Assembly (NCBI GenBank): GCA_020048915.1
Contig: JAIFLU010000017.1
Span: 1-64,000, forward strand
DNA: 64,000 bases
Direction: 5' to 3'
Source: Bacteroidota bacterium
GTDB lineage: Bacteria; Bacteroidota; Bacteroidia; Bacteroidales; JAAUTT01
The notes under the pieces are model-generated. The model was given only the letters and a program-made list of their open reading frames with translations. It did not search any database and was not told the DNA's origin. How positions within the stretch are numbered: position 1 is the first letter of the stretch; each line of letters begins with the position of its first letter. Below are positions 53,761 to 63,972 of the stretch, one piece after another. The translations under genes and the position numbers were made by a program.

Positions 53761-55208
53761 TTGTTTGAAATATTCGTAAGCTTTATCATCAAGGCATGAT
53801 TAAAATTAATTTTCTGCGGAAGCACTATTTCAAGACCGTCATTTGTTGGTTTGAAAGAAAGTTGTTCTGTTTTGACACCATAAAGAAAAACTTTGGATAA
53901 TTGACTTGTTTTGCACGAAGGAATGATAACCGTCTTACTTTTAGGTGCTTTAAGCAGAAACACATACAAATCTTCGTTCTTTTGGGTAAACCTGATTTGG
54001 GTACCATCTTTCAATTTTTCTGATGGAATTACATAAGGATGTGTGCCATAAATTCCTTCACCATTAATTTCCAACCAATTACCCAGATCGTTCAGCCGCA
54101 GCAATTGATTTTCAGGAATGGTTCCATCCGCTTTTGGCCCGACGTTTAAGAGTAAATTTCCATTCTTACTTACAATATCAATGAGCAAATGAATCAGTTC
54201 TTCTGACGATAAAAGTTGCGCATCACCTTCCACCTGGTTATATCCGAACGAAAATCCCATTCCCCGGCAAGTTTCCCATTTCTTTGACACAATGGAGTCC
54301 ATCACCTGGTATTCAGGAGTTGTAAAGTTTGTTAGTTCGGGATGCTGCTGCCAGCGGTTGTTTACAACAGCATTGGGATTGACATTGAACAATTCAGCAA
54401 AAATGCCAAGTATGTCGCCATTTTTTGGATAATCCACATCGTTCCACAATATGTCGGGTTTATAACGATGAATCAGTTCGTGTACCTGACAATCGGCATA
54501 CACGGTATAGGCTACTGATTTTGGCATACTTTCAAAAAGGTCGGGCCAAAGGTTGGTAATTGGGCTGTAATTGAATGTCCAGTCTAACCCGCCCGAATAA
54601 TACACACCGAATTTCATTTGCTTTTGGCGAACAGCTCGGCTTAACTCGCCAACAAAATCGCGTGTACTGTTTATTTTTCCTTTCTCCATGAAAGGATTGA
54701 TTATCTGGGAGGGATACATCGTAAAACCATCGTGGTGTTTGGTGGTAAAAACCACATACCGGGCACCGCTTTTGCTAAATATTTGGGCCCATCCATCAGC
54801 ATTCCAGTTTTTGGTTTGCAGCAGGAGCGAATCCCTGAAACTGTAATAATCAAAGTCCTTTCCATATTTCTTTTCATGATACTCACGTGTTGGCGAACCC
54901 TCGATGCGCAACGAGTTCAAATACCATTCGGCATAAGGGTTGCTTTTATAAAAGGCTTTCCAATCTTTCACCTTATCAGGCGTAGTTGTCGGAGTGGCCC
55001 ATGCCGGAACGGAATACAGTCCCCAATGAATAAATATCCCAAGTTTGGCATCATTATACCATTGCGGAGCTTTTCTTTTCTGCAACGATTCTACGGTTGA
55101 AATGTAAACATATTCTGACGGTTTCTGTGCAAAAGTGAATTTTACTCCTGCAAACAGAAAAAGTATAAGTAATAACTTAATTTTCATGTTCTTCGATTTA
55201 ATTCTCAA
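53757..55208 (-). CDS. GH29 alpha-L-fucosidase, canonical copy
   Basis: The 483-residue protein (signal peptide ending TFAQ, about 28) is a complete GH29. It has FIHWGLYS at the barrel start, KHHDGF with both substrate-contacting histidines (158-159), YYSGGLDWT and the nucleophile Asp257 in DILWNDV. It would release terminal alpha-L-fucose with retention. Met8 (ATG at 55187) gives a conventional signal peptide and avoids the 11-base overlap with the GH3 gene, so it may be the true start. It ends with TGA, which shows that TGA is a stop in this genome. Confidence 0.9.
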   Translation of the reverse strand: MRIKSKNMKIKLLLILFLFAGVKFTFAQKPSEYVYISTVESLQKRKAPQWYNDAKLGIFIHWGLYSVPAWATPTTTPDKVKDWKAFYKSNPYAEWYLNSLRIEGSPTREYHEKKYGKDFDYYSFRDSLLLQTKNWNADGWAQIFSKSGARYVVFTTKHHDGFTMYPSQIINPFMEKGKINSTRDFVGELSRAVRQKQMKFGVYYSGGLDWTFNYSPITNLWPDLFESMPKSVAYTVYADCQVHELIHRYKPDILWNDVDYPKNGDILGIFAELFNVNPNAVVNNRWQQHPELTNFTTPEYQVMDSIVSKKWETCRGMGFSFGYNQVEGDAQLLSSEELIHLLIDIVSKNGNLLLNVGPKADGTIPENQLLRLNDLGNWLEINGEGIYGTHPYVIPSEKLKDGTQIRFTQKNEDLYVFLLKAPKSKTVIIPSCKTSQLSKVFLYGVKTEQLSFKPTNDGLEIVLPQKINFNHALMIKLTNISNK

Positions 55209-57804
55209 CTACTTCAAACACTTTATTTAACCTGATATCTTCAGATGAACTTCCAATTTGTATTTCGAATTTGCCGGGCTCAACTACCCACTTCATATTC
55301 TTGTTAAGAATGGAAAGATCTTCGGGAGAAATGGTGAATCGAATAGTTTTCGTTTGTCCCGGATTTAGTTTTACCCTTTCAAAATCACGCAACATCTTTC
55401 GCAGCGGTGTCACACTCCCTACTAAGTCAACTACATATAATTGCGGTACTTCATCGCCGGGAACTGTTCCGGTGTTTTTCAGCTCGAACTCTATTTCAAA
55501 ACTATCCTGAGAGTTTATTTTTTGTTTGGATATCATCAGGTTCGAAAACTGAAAGGTTGTATAACTTAAGCCATAACCAAATGGAAACTGCGGCTCGTTC
55601 CCAAACTCCAGAAAGCTAGTGCCTGTTCCGGGGCGCATGAAATAATAGGCAGGAACCTGCCCGACAGTTTTAGGAAATGTTATGGGTAACTTTCCACCAG
55701 GATTGTAATCACCAAAAAGCACCTCGGCTACTGCTGTGCCACCTTCCTCGCCCGAATACCATGATTCGAGAATTGCGGGTGCTTCATCAATCCAATTGTT
55801 CATGGTAATAACATTTCCTGTTGCCAGCACCACCACAAATGGTTTACCTGTTTGAGCCACCCTATGAATGAGCTCTTCCTGATTTTTCGAAAGGTTCAGA
55901 TCTGCACGGTCCTTTCCTTCTCCATCAAGTGCACCGCAAACAATTACACAAGCGTCAGAGCTGTCAACCACTGCAACAGCTTCCTGAATTCCAAGGTCGT
56001 TAATTGCATCCCAACCAAGTTTACAAACAGCATCATGCGTGGAATCAAAATATTCAAGAGTAATGCGTACTTCTTTTCCTTGCTGAAAGTAATATGATAC
56101 CGTTGAAGAACGCTTTGCTCCTTTCGACCAGTTATCAAGAACCAATTCTGAATTTAGAAAGAGACGGGCGCCATCGTCGCAGGTAATACCAATATTGAAA
56201 GTACCAGACTTTGGCGCAACAAGAAAACCTGTCCATCGTACCGAAAAATTATCTTGATTGATAAATGGGTGTGCTACACCTTCGCCCCAATCAAAATCTA
56301 TTGATTCGTCAACCCTATTAAGAGCAGGAGAGCCTTCCATAAGATTATTGTTAAAATATTCGGCTTTTAATCCTGCTAGCTTTGTCCCATTCGAGTTGTG
56401 GTGAAGGTATTCCTTTGAAATTTTTGGTAAGAAATCCCGGTTTAATTCAACACCTTTAGCATAGTTTATTTTTGCAGAGTTACCTATTTTGTTGCGAATA
56501 CCTTCCAGAATATTTACTTTTTTCATTCCCCAAGGCGCATAATTTCCAAGCAATTGTTCATTTGCCAGCGGGCCAATAACTGCAACCGATTTTATATTTT
56601 TAGGGAAAGGTAAAATTTTATTGTTTTTAAGCAGTACGATAGCTTCTTTTGCTGCTTCAAGAGCCAAAGCCCTGTGATTTGCATGATCACAAATAGTATC
56701 AGCTGCTTCGGGGTTGGCAAACGGATTTTCAAATAAACCAATCCGTATTTTGGCTGACAGTGCGTTGCGAACAGCATTATCGAGGATAGCCATACTTAGT
56801 TTTCCTGAATTTACAGCTTCTATCAGGGAACTGCCAAAAATTACAGTTTCGGGCATTTCCACATCCATTCCGTTTGTAAGCGCAATAACTGCAGCATCTA
56901 CTTTGCTTTCGGCAAGGTTGTGCAGGTTCCAGATTTGTGCCACGGCACCGTAATCGGAACCAACGAAGCCTTTAAATCCCCATTCCTTGCGCAATACATC
57001 GTGCAGAAGCCATTTATTGGAAGAACACGGAATTCCATCGATGGTATTGTAAGCAGGCATAATAGAGCCACATCCGGCATCAACAGCCATTTTGAAGGGT
57101 GGAAATTCAACTTCGCGTAAAAACCGCTCGCTGTACATAATTGCACCTCCAAACATGCCATTGTGTCCAATATTTGCAACAAAATGCTTTGGTGTGGTAA
57201 TAATCCCGATTTCGAGCATCGGCTTAATATACGAAACGCCCATTAAGCCAACCAGATATGGATCTTCTCCATAGGTTTCGTGAGTCCGTCCCCAACGCGG
57301 ATCGTAAGCCACATTAACGGTAGGGCTTAAAACCTGTCGGTGTCCCCACGAATAGGTTTCCTTTGCTATTGCCTCGGCAATTTTGGTATGAAGCGGAATA
57401 TTAAATGTTGCTGCTTGCCCCAGCGGCTGGGGAAAACAAGTGGTGCCGGTAGCCATCAACCCAAATACAGCTTCCCCATGATAAAGTACCGGAATACCTA
57501 ATCGGGTATTTTCAATAAATGCTTTTTGAAGTGCATTAAATTTGGTGGCAGCTTCTCTGGGTTCTAACGCCAGAAAAACTTCAGTGAGACAACCCATCCC
57601 AGTAGCGGGTACTTTCGATGCATCGGTAATTGAAAGGCTTGTTTGCAATTGGGCTACTTTTTCTTCTAAAGTCATTTTGGACATTAGATCGGCAACTCTT
57701 TTTTCAACAGATAAACCAGGGTTTTTATAATCAGCTTTTTGAGCAAATATGCTAAAAGTACAGAGAAAGAGTAAGTAGAATAAACCTAATAGTTTGAATT
57801 TCAT
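55198..57804 (-). CDS. GH3 beta-glucosidase/xylosidase with PA14 insert
   Basis: The 868-residue secreted protein (signal peptide ending IFAQ, about 22) has the N-terminal TIM barrel with KHFVANIGHNG and the nucleophile Asp284 in GSDYGA, then the alpha/beta sandwich. A PA14 module is inserted at about 470-595 (GLKAEYFNNNL, VRWTGFLVAPKSGTF, YFQQGKEVRITLEYFD), and the fibronectin-III-like end spans about 760-868. PA14 inserts in GH3 shape the active-site entrance. Terminal beta-glucose or beta-xylose is the usual substrate. It is the first of three closely coupled genes, with GH29 and GH43. Confidence 0.9.
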   Translation of the reverse strand: MKFKLLGLFYLLFLCTFSIFAQKADYKNPGLSVEKRVADLMSKMTLEEKVAQLQTSLSITDASKVPATGMGCLTEVFLALEPREAATKFNALQKAFIENTRLGIPVLYHGEAVFGLMATGTTCFPQPLGQAATFNIPLHTKIAEAIAKETYSWGHRQVLSPTVNVAYDPRWGRTHETYGEDPYLVGLMGVSYIKPMLEIGIITTPKHFVANIGHNGMFGGAIMYSERFLREVEFPPFKMAVDAGCGSIMPAYNTIDGIPCSSNKWLLHDVLRKEWGFKGFVGSDYGAVAQIWNLHNLAESKVDAAVIALTNGMDVEMPETVIFGSSLIEAVNSGKLSMAILDNAVRNALSAKIRIGLFENPFANPEAADTICDHANHRALALEAAKEAIVLLKNNKILPFPKNIKSVAVIGPLANEQLLGNYAPWGMKKVNILEGIRNKIGNSAKINYAKGVELNRDFLPKISKEYLHHNSNGTKLAGLKAEYFNNNLMEGSPALNRVDESIDFDWGEGVAHPFINQDNFSVRWTGFLVAPKSGTFNIGITCDDGARLFLNSELVLDNWSKGAKRSSTVSYYFQQGKEVRITLEYFDSTHDAVCKLGWDAINDLGIQEAVAVVDSSDACVIVCGALDGEGKDRADLNLSKNQEELIHRVAQTGKPFVVVLATGNVITMNNWIDEAPAILESWYSGEEGGTAVAEVLFGDYNPGGKLPITFPKTVGQVPAYYFMRPGTGTSFLEFGNEPQFPFGYGLSYTTFQFSNLMISKQKINSQDSFEIEFELKNTGTVPGDEVPQLYVVDLVGSVTPLRKMLRDFERVKLNPGQTKTIRFTISPEDLSILNKNMKWVVEPGKFEIQIGSSSEDIRLNKVFEVVEN

Positions 57805-57844
57805 ATAGATATTGATTTAGTAATTAGTTGTTTTTGAATTATCA

Positions 57845-60115
57845 TTACTCTGACAGCGAAAATGGAAAATCTTGTTTTAATACACCTCTATTCATCTCTG
57901 GAGTATTAGACATATCAACGTTTATCACACCGCCTTTCAATAAATCAAAATGATCAAAATAGTTTTTCGTGTAGCGTTTTTTATTGAAAACGATATTTTT
58001 TATATAAACATTTTTAACCGAATTATTTGCGGAATTAATAACTAAAGTCTTTCCATTTTCAAAATTCAAAGTTGCTTTTTTAAATAACGGCGAACCAATT
58101 ACATACTGATTAGAGCCAGGGCAGACAGGATAAAAACCCAGGGCAGAAAACACATACCAGGCGGAAGTCTGACCATTATCTTCATCGCCGCACAAACCAT
58201 CGGGCTGGTCAGTATATAAACGGTTCATTATATTGCGCACATTAAATTGTGTTTTCCAAGGCTCTCCGGCATAGTTATACAAATAGGGCATGTGCTGAAC
58301 AGGTTGATTTCCATGAGCATATTGCCCCATATCCATCACCTGCATCTCAACCATTTCGTGAATAAGAAAACCATAAGCTGAATATTCAACCGTAGGCGCT
58401 GTGGTAAAAACAGAATCAAGTTTCTGGACAAAATCCCTTTTGCCTCCCATTAAATTAATCAAACCATCTATATCGTGAAACACACACCAGGTCCAATGCC
58501 ATGAACAACCTTCAGAGAAGGAATGCCCCCATGCATCGGGACGAAAAGGAGTTTGAAATTCACCATTTTTAGTCTTACCTCTCATAAAATTGATAGTGGT
58601 ATCAAAAACATTCTTATAATAAAATGCCCTCTTTTTAAAAGTATCAATTTCCGAAGCAGGTCTTTTAAGTTCAGTGGCCAGTCTATATATGGTAAAATCG
58701 GCATAGCTGTATTCAATAGATCGGGATGTGTTTTCGTAGCCGTGAATATCGAGTGGCACAAAACCCAGAGTGTTATAATAATCAGCACCTAACCTGCCCA
58801 CTGAAGCAATAGGACCTTCGTTTTCAGTATTCTTCAGTATGGCTTCATATAGCGTGTTAATGTCATATCCACGAATTCCTTTCAAATAAGAATCGGCAAT
58901 AATTGCAGCGGAATTTGAACCTACCATGCAATTCTTATGTCCTGGGCTAGCCCATTCAGGTAGCCATCCGCTCTCTTTGTAAGTATTTACAAGCCCCTCC
59001 ATAATATGACTGTTCAATTCAGGAAACATGAGGGTAAAGAATGGAAAAACGGCTCTAAAAGTATCCCAAAAACCATTATCGGTAAACATATATCCATCGC
59101 ATATTTTACCGTTATAGGGACTGTAATGAACAATTTTATTATTGGCGTCAATTTCATAAAATTTACGTGGAAATAACATGGTTCTGTAAAGAGCAGTATA
59201 GAATGTGCGATTCTCCTGTAATGAACCACCTTCAACCTTTATGCGCGACATAAGAGTGTTCCATTCAGCTTTTCCTTTTTGACAAATCTCATCAAAGCTT
59301 GAACCGCCTATCTCTCGTTTCAAATTTAACTCGGCTTGTTCTAAACTTATGAAAGAGGAAGCCACTTTCAAATTAATTATTTCTTTGTTTCGGGTTTTAA
59401 ATTGTAAAATAGCACCAACATGTTTACCCTTTGCTTCATTTTTATTTTGAAATAATATGCTGTCAATTGATAAGGTTAAATCTGTAAAATCTTTATCATA
59501 ATAAATAACAAAATAATTCTTGAAATTATCAGGCACTCCCCCGGTGTTAAACGTATTGTAACCAATAATTTTTCTTTCTTCTGGAATAACTTTTATGTAT
59601 GAGTTTTTATCAAACGCGTCCACTATAATGCAAGCCTTATTAGTAGCAGGAAACGTGAACCTGAAACATGCAGCGCGCTCTGTAGGGGCAATCTCTACAG
59701 TGGTATTATAATTTGCTAAATAATTTTTATAATAATAAGGTTTAGCAATTTCAGCTTTATGCGAAAACCACGACTCTCTTTTATTCTCATCAAAAACAAC
59801 TGTATCGGTAGTTGCAAATAAAGAAAAACATCCATAGTCATTAATCCATGGTGAAGGCTGGTGCGTTTGTTTAAATCCTCTGATCTTATTTTTTGAATAT
59901 TGATATTGCCATCCATCTCCCATTTTACCAGTCTGTGGTGTCCAAAAATTCATCCCCCAAGGCATAGCAATTGCCGGATAGGTATTCCCATTTGAAAAAT
60001 CGAATCTGGAATCGGAACCTACCAAAGGATTCACATAATCTACTAAACTTTGAGCGTTTAAATGAAGTGCTATTTGAAATAGAACTACTAAAACGAATAC
60101 TGTTGTTTTTCTCAT
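57845..60115 (-). CDS. GH92 alpha-mannosidase (copy 1)
   Basis: The 756-residue secreted protein (signal peptide ending LNAQ, about 22) has the N-terminal beta-sandwich (DYVNPLVGSDSRFDFSNG then NTYPAIAMPWGM) and an (alpha/alpha)6 barrel. Family blocks include MFTDNGFWDTFRAVFPF, AHGNQPVQHMPYLY and the catalytic-base region GLCGDEDNGQTSAW (from 640, Asp644 and Asp646). GH92 enzymes are Ca2+-dependent inverting exo-alpha-mannosidases. The CGDED form differs from the PGNDD of the next gene, so the two probably prefer different linkages. Confidence 0.9.
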   Translation of the reverse strand: MRKTTVFVLVVLFQIALHLNAQSLVDYVNPLVGSDSRFDFSNGNTYPAIAMPWGMNFWTPQTGKMGDGWQYQYSKNKIRGFKQTHQPSPWINDYGCFSLFATTDTVVFDENKRESWFSHKAEIAKPYYYKNYLANYNTTVEIAPTERAACFRFTFPATNKACIIVDAFDKNSYIKVIPEERKIIGYNTFNTGGVPDNFKNYFVIYYDKDFTDLTLSIDSILFQNKNEAKGKHVGAILQFKTRNKEIINLKVASSFISLEQAELNLKREIGGSSFDEICQKGKAEWNTLMSRIKVEGGSLQENRTFYTALYRTMLFPRKFYEIDANNKIVHYSPYNGKICDGYMFTDNGFWDTFRAVFPFFTLMFPELNSHIMEGLVNTYKESGWLPEWASPGHKNCMVGSNSAAIIADSYLKGIRGYDINTLYEAILKNTENEGPIASVGRLGADYYNTLGFVPLDIHGYENTSRSIEYSYADFTIYRLATELKRPASEIDTFKKRAFYYKNVFDTTINFMRGKTKNGEFQTPFRPDAWGHSFSEGCSWHWTWCVFHDIDGLINLMGGKRDFVQKLDSVFTTAPTVEYSAYGFLIHEMVEMQVMDMGQYAHGNQPVQHMPYLYNYAGEPWKTQFNVRNIMNRLYTDQPDGLCGDEDNGQTSAWYVFSALGFYPVCPGSNQYVIGSPLFKKATLNFENGKTLVINSANNSVKNVYIKNIVFNKKRYTKNYFDHFDLLKGGVINVDMSNTPEMNRGVLKQDFPFSLSE

Positions 60116-60139
60116 TTGATTAAATTTATAGTATTTAAA

Positions 60140-62377
60140 CTATCGGTTTTTTATTATTCCCCAATCAGTTTCAGTTGCTGACATTTCAAAAGTCAAAGCC
60201 CCACCTTTCATTATCTCCTGGTGTGTAATGCTCGTGCTATTAAATATTTTCCCGTTTAAATAAACCTTTTTAACGTACTTATTTTTTGCGTCAAAGTTTT
60301 TTGTATTCACAATAAATTTGTTTCCATTATCAAGTTTAATCTCTATTGATTTATACTTTGGAGAAGTTAATAAATAATAGTTTTGACCAGCATTCGGATA
60401 CAAACCCATCGCATGAAATGCAAACCAAGACGACATGGCACCAGAATCGTCATTTCCGGGAATTCCATCTTTTTGATGCGTAAATTTAGAATTAAGTATT
60501 TGATCAATTATTAAATTAGATTTATTGGGTTTTCCGATAAAATGGTACAAAACGGGCGTAAAAAAACAAGGCTCATTTGTAACATCGTAATATTTTTTTG
60601 CAAAAAAAGTATCCAATCGGTTTTCGAAAGACAAAGCGCCACCACATTTCTCAATCAGTGCAGGTACATCGTGCATAATGTGTAATGAATATTGATTTGA
60701 ATTGCCCTCATAAAAAACATCATCCCATCCCCAACCAAATGAATTGGGCGTAAAAATCCTTTTTTCTTTTTCAAATTTATATGTAACATCAGACCAATAT
60801 GTTTGATAAGTGCTATCAACCCATTTACCATCAATAGTTTTGGGCCAAATGAATCCTTTTGCATTATTAATAACCGTATCGCGCCAAATATTTTTCCAAT
60901 TAGAACTGCGCTGTAAGTATTTGTCAGCAATACTATTTTTACCTAGCCCCTTTGCAACCTTATAAATTGAATAATCGCACAAAGCATACTCAACCGTACG
61001 CGTGCAATGGCGTTCGTGATTATATGAAACATATCCATTATTGTTGTATTCATTCACACCACCACGACCTAGAAAACGGTGAAAATAACCTGGATCATTT
61101 TCAGAACCATCCATCATTGCTTTTAAAGCAAGATTATAATCAATACCCTTTATATCTTTTATAAAAGCATCGGCAATTACCACATCGGCATTAGTGCCAC
61201 CTTGCGTTAAACCGATACAATTTCCACTACTGGCATCAGGCAAAAATCCATATATTTTATAGCTATCCAGTAACGAATTTATCATGCCCGTAACCCTTAT
61301 TGGCGTAATAATAGTGAGCAAAGGAAACACAGTACGATAGGTATCCCAAATAGCATAAAAATCGTCGTAATAAGCATTATGGGATTCAAAAACTGGATTC
61401 TCGCCTGTTCTGTCAGACGGTATCAAACAAGAATGATACAGCGTAGTATAGAAAATTTTACGCTTATTTAAATCGCTTTCGTCAATCTCAATACGACCAA
61501 GCAAATCAGACCATTTTTTACGCGCATCCAAAACAACTTGCCCAAAATTCCATTCTGGCAATTCACGCACAAGATTCTGCTTGGCTTTTGCTGAACTGTT
61601 ATACGAAATGGCAACTTTTAATTTAACTTCGGCGTTATTCTTAAAACCAAAAGCCGCAATCCCATCTACAACAGTATTTTTAGAAGAATTATAATCGAAC
61701 TTAAGCGTAGTACTGCCATTATAAACAGAATCGAATGGAACATCAAAAACAGCATAGAAAAAAACGGTATATGTTTCGCCTTGATTCCAGCCTCCTCGCA
61801 CACGAGTATATCCGCACAATTCCGTTTGCGATAAAATTTCAAGTTCACTACCTACTAAATATTGAGACTCATTACTATTTTCTTTCCCCAAATGATGATT
61901 TAAATCGAAACGAACAAAGGATTTCTCAGAATTCTTGAATTTGTATTTATGAAAAGCTACACTATTCGTAGCAGTAAGTTCGAGTAATATATTTTTATTT
62001 TCAAGCTCGGTGCTATAATAACCAACGCTTACAGCTTCGTTTTGGCGATAAATCTTATAATTAGATGACAGATTGGAACTTAATTGAGGACAAACAAGTA
62101 TGTTTCCATATTTGGGCCCTCCACCGGTACCACTAACATGGGTATGACTAATACCAAACATGCTACTATCTTTCGAGGGGGCAACATATCCACTATTAGA
62201 ATTTAATGAACAATCGGGTCCGGGCTTAACCATTCCGAAAGGAAGTGTTGGGCCTATAAATATATTTCCCTCACCCATACTGCCAATGAGAGGATCCACA
62301 TCATTACTGAAATCGTGCTGCGAATATGTTTTTTGAAAACATAGAAAAGATAAAAGCACTAAAACAATATGTCTCAT
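60140..62377 (-). CDS. GH92 alpha-mannosidase (copy 2)
   Basis: The 745-residue secreted protein (signal peptide ending TYSQ, about 20) has the GH92 plan: DVDPLIGSMGEGN and IGPTLPFGMVKPGPD in the N-terminal sandwich, FGISHTHVSGTGG, YAIWDTYRTVFPL in the barrel and GIPGNDDSGAMSSW (from 638, Asp643 and Asp644). It lies 24 bases upstream of the other GH92 and downstream of a GH29 fragment. Linkage (alpha-1,2, 1,3 or other) cannot be read. The gene is in an AT-rich stretch. Confidence 0.9.
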   Translation of the reverse strand: MRHIVLVLLSFLCFQKTYSQHDFSNDVDPLIGSMGEGNIFIGPTLPFGMVKPGPDCSLNSNSGYVAPSKDSSMFGISHTHVSGTGGGPKYGNILVCPQLSSNLSSNYKIYRQNEAVSVGYYSTELENKNILLELTATNSVAFHKYKFKNSEKSFVRFDLNHHLGKENSNESQYLVGSELEILSQTELCGYTRVRGGWNQGETYTVFFYAVFDVPFDSVYNGSTTLKFDYNSSKNTVVDGIAAFGFKNNAEVKLKVAISYNSSAKAKQNLVRELPEWNFGQVVLDARKKWSDLLGRIEIDESDLNKRKIFYTTLYHSCLIPSDRTGENPVFESHNAYYDDFYAIWDTYRTVFPLLTIITPIRVTGMINSLLDSYKIYGFLPDASSGNCIGLTQGGTNADVVIADAFIKDIKGIDYNLALKAMMDGSENDPGYFHRFLGRGGVNEYNNNGYVSYNHERHCTRTVEYALCDYSIYKVAKGLGKNSIADKYLQRSSNWKNIWRDTVINNAKGFIWPKTIDGKWVDSTYQTYWSDVTYKFEKEKRIFTPNSFGWGWDDVFYEGNSNQYSLHIMHDVPALIEKCGGALSFENRLDTFFAKKYYDVTNEPCFFTPVLYHFIGKPNKSNLIIDQILNSKFTHQKDGIPGNDDSGAMSSWFAFHAMGLYPNAGQNYYLLTSPKYKSIEIKLDNGNKFIVNTKNFDAKNKYVKKVYLNGKIFNSTSITHQEIMKGGALTFEMSATETDWGIIKNR

Positions 62378-62398
62378 TTTTTATATAAGGCTATTAGA

Positions 62399-62635
62399 TT
62401 ATCTATTAGAATTGACTCTGGTAGGGGTTGCCCATGCAGGAACCGAATAAAGTCCCAAATGGATAAAAATTCCAAATTTGGCATCGTTAAACCACTGAGG
62501 AGTGGGTCGTTTGAGTAATGATTCCTTTGTTGAAATATAAACATTTGATGGTTGCTGAGAAAATGTTTCATTACACATCAGAAAAATTATTAGCGTACTC
62601 AACCCAATCCTACAATAATTTATAAAAGGCTTCAT
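62399..62635 (-). pseudogene. GH29 fucosidase, N-terminal fragment
   Basis: Seventy-eight codons with a good signal peptide (ending TFSQ) are followed by VYISTKESLLKRPTPQWF then NDAKFGIFIHLGLYS and PAWATPT. This aligns with the first 65 or so residues of the GH29 genes at 11748 and 53757. After ATPT the sequence changes (RVNSNR, TAA) and the remaining 400 residues are missing. The barrel Trp of FIHWG is Leu here, an extra sign of decay. It lies between a GH92 and a propeller lipoprotein gene. Confidence 0.8.
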
Positions 62636-62658
62636 GTATTTTTCTGTTATTTAGTTAA

Positions 62659-63933
62659 TTACTTCAATTTAAGAATAAACGACTGCGTCATCAATGCATA
62701 ATATTCATTATTGTTACCCACATAATCGCCGGCGAACATGATTGTGCCGGATAATCCGTTGTTGCTCCAACATTTATTGGGAATTTGAGGCAAATAACAC
62801 GTATGCTTGTCGCCACCCCAAGGCTTTTCGTTATAAAATATTTTCCATGGTCCCCAAGGGAACTTACTTTCGTACAACTGCATTTCCGATGCCTTGTCCC
62901 AGGAACTCCACTCCTGGGGAGTCGGGAATTCTTTATGTGGAACAACATCGCTGTAAATCCCGAGGATATACCGTTTAAGCCCTTTGTTATATGAAATGGT
63001 TGGATGCCCAACATGGCCGGGATCTTTAAATACCGGAAAGCTTTCGTCTTCCTGTTTTGACCATGCAGGAATATTCTTATCGGAAATAGCGGACAGGAAT
63101 TGCCATGCGTCCCGATTTAAAATGCTGTCCTTATGGACACGGGCCATAAATACATGATCGCCGGTTTCCCAGCTGCCATCGTTCGACATGGCATAAACGT
63201 AAGGAAACAGCTCATCGGGCACATCGCTGTATCCCGGGCCAAAATTGACGAATGTAAGCCCGGCAAAATTCGGCCCCAGGAAACGGGGAGACTGTGCATT
63301 AGGAATATTGGTCCACGTTTTACCAAAATCGCTCGATTTAATGATGCCTGCTATGCCATAATTTCTTGAATAACTGCCTGCGAACCACATAGCTCTAAGC
63401 ATTGCAGAATCTTTAACACCGGCATAACAATCATAAAGATCCATCCTGGGTCTGATCGAATCAAAATAAGGCAGGGTCTGTTTCAAATTCCAATCGTAAT
63501 CATAAATGGAAACATAAAGTTGCGAGTCCACTGCAATAATACCATCGACATACCTGCTAAGCAATTTGTTGGCGGGCATCATTTTACGAAATGGGATTTC
63601 CATAAAATCGGTAACCGTTTCTACTTTATGTTCGGGGGGAATTCCGGTAACTTTAAGCACATGAGCATAATTTATGGGGCCGCCAAAGTTTTTACCATCA
63701 TCATCCAATACATAAATTGCATCATCAATTCCCCATGTCCACCAATGCATGTCCGATCCGGTTCCCGGATATTTGTAAGGTTCTGACGTCCATTCAAAAG
63801 AAGCTATCAGATCGCTCTCGGGATAAGGCATCTTGCGATGGTATTTGCTTTTGTCATTATTCGTTTGAACACAAGCAGTTATAAGCATGATTGGAATTAG
63901 CAAAAACAATGAGTATTTAGTGCTGTTTTTCAT
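62659..63933 (-). CDS. Beta-propeller lipoprotein (DUF4185/GH43-like), copy 2
   Basis: The 424-residue surface lipoprotein (lipobox MLITAC, Cys21) is a close paralogue of the one at 4073-5374 along its whole length: WTSEPYKYPGTGSDMHWW, then GIDDAIYVLDDDGKNFGG, DFGKTWTNIPNAQSPRF, HPTISYNKGLKRYILG and YESKFPWGPWK. The repeated Trp, Asp and Tyr blocks fit a five-bladed propeller that binds or cleaves glycan. No catalytic acids can be assigned with confidence. It is the first complete gene of the visible array. Confidence 0.6.
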   Translation of the reverse strand: MKNSTKYSLFLLIPIMLITACVQTNNDKSKYHRKMPYPESDLIASFEWTSEPYKYPGTGSDMHWWTWGIDDAIYVLDDDGKNFGGPINYAHVLKVTGIPPEHKVETVTDFMEIPFRKMMPANKLLSRYVDGIIAVDSQLYVSIYDYDWNLKQTLPYFDSIRPRMDLYDCYAGVKDSAMLRAMWFAGSYSRNYGIAGIIKSSDFGKTWTNIPNAQSPRFLGPNFAGLTFVNFGPGYSDVPDELFPYVYAMSNDGSWETGDHVFMARVHKDSILNRDAWQFLSAISDKNIPAWSKQEDESFPVFKDPGHVGHPTISYNKGLKRYILGIYSDVVPHKEFPTPQEWSSWDKASEMQLYESKFPWGPWKIFYNEKPWGGDKHTCYLPQIPNKCWSNNGLSGTIMFAGDYVGNNNEYYALMTQSFILKLK

Positions 63934-63972
63934 AAAAATCCGCTGTTAATTATAAGAGTTAGTTTAAACCAA

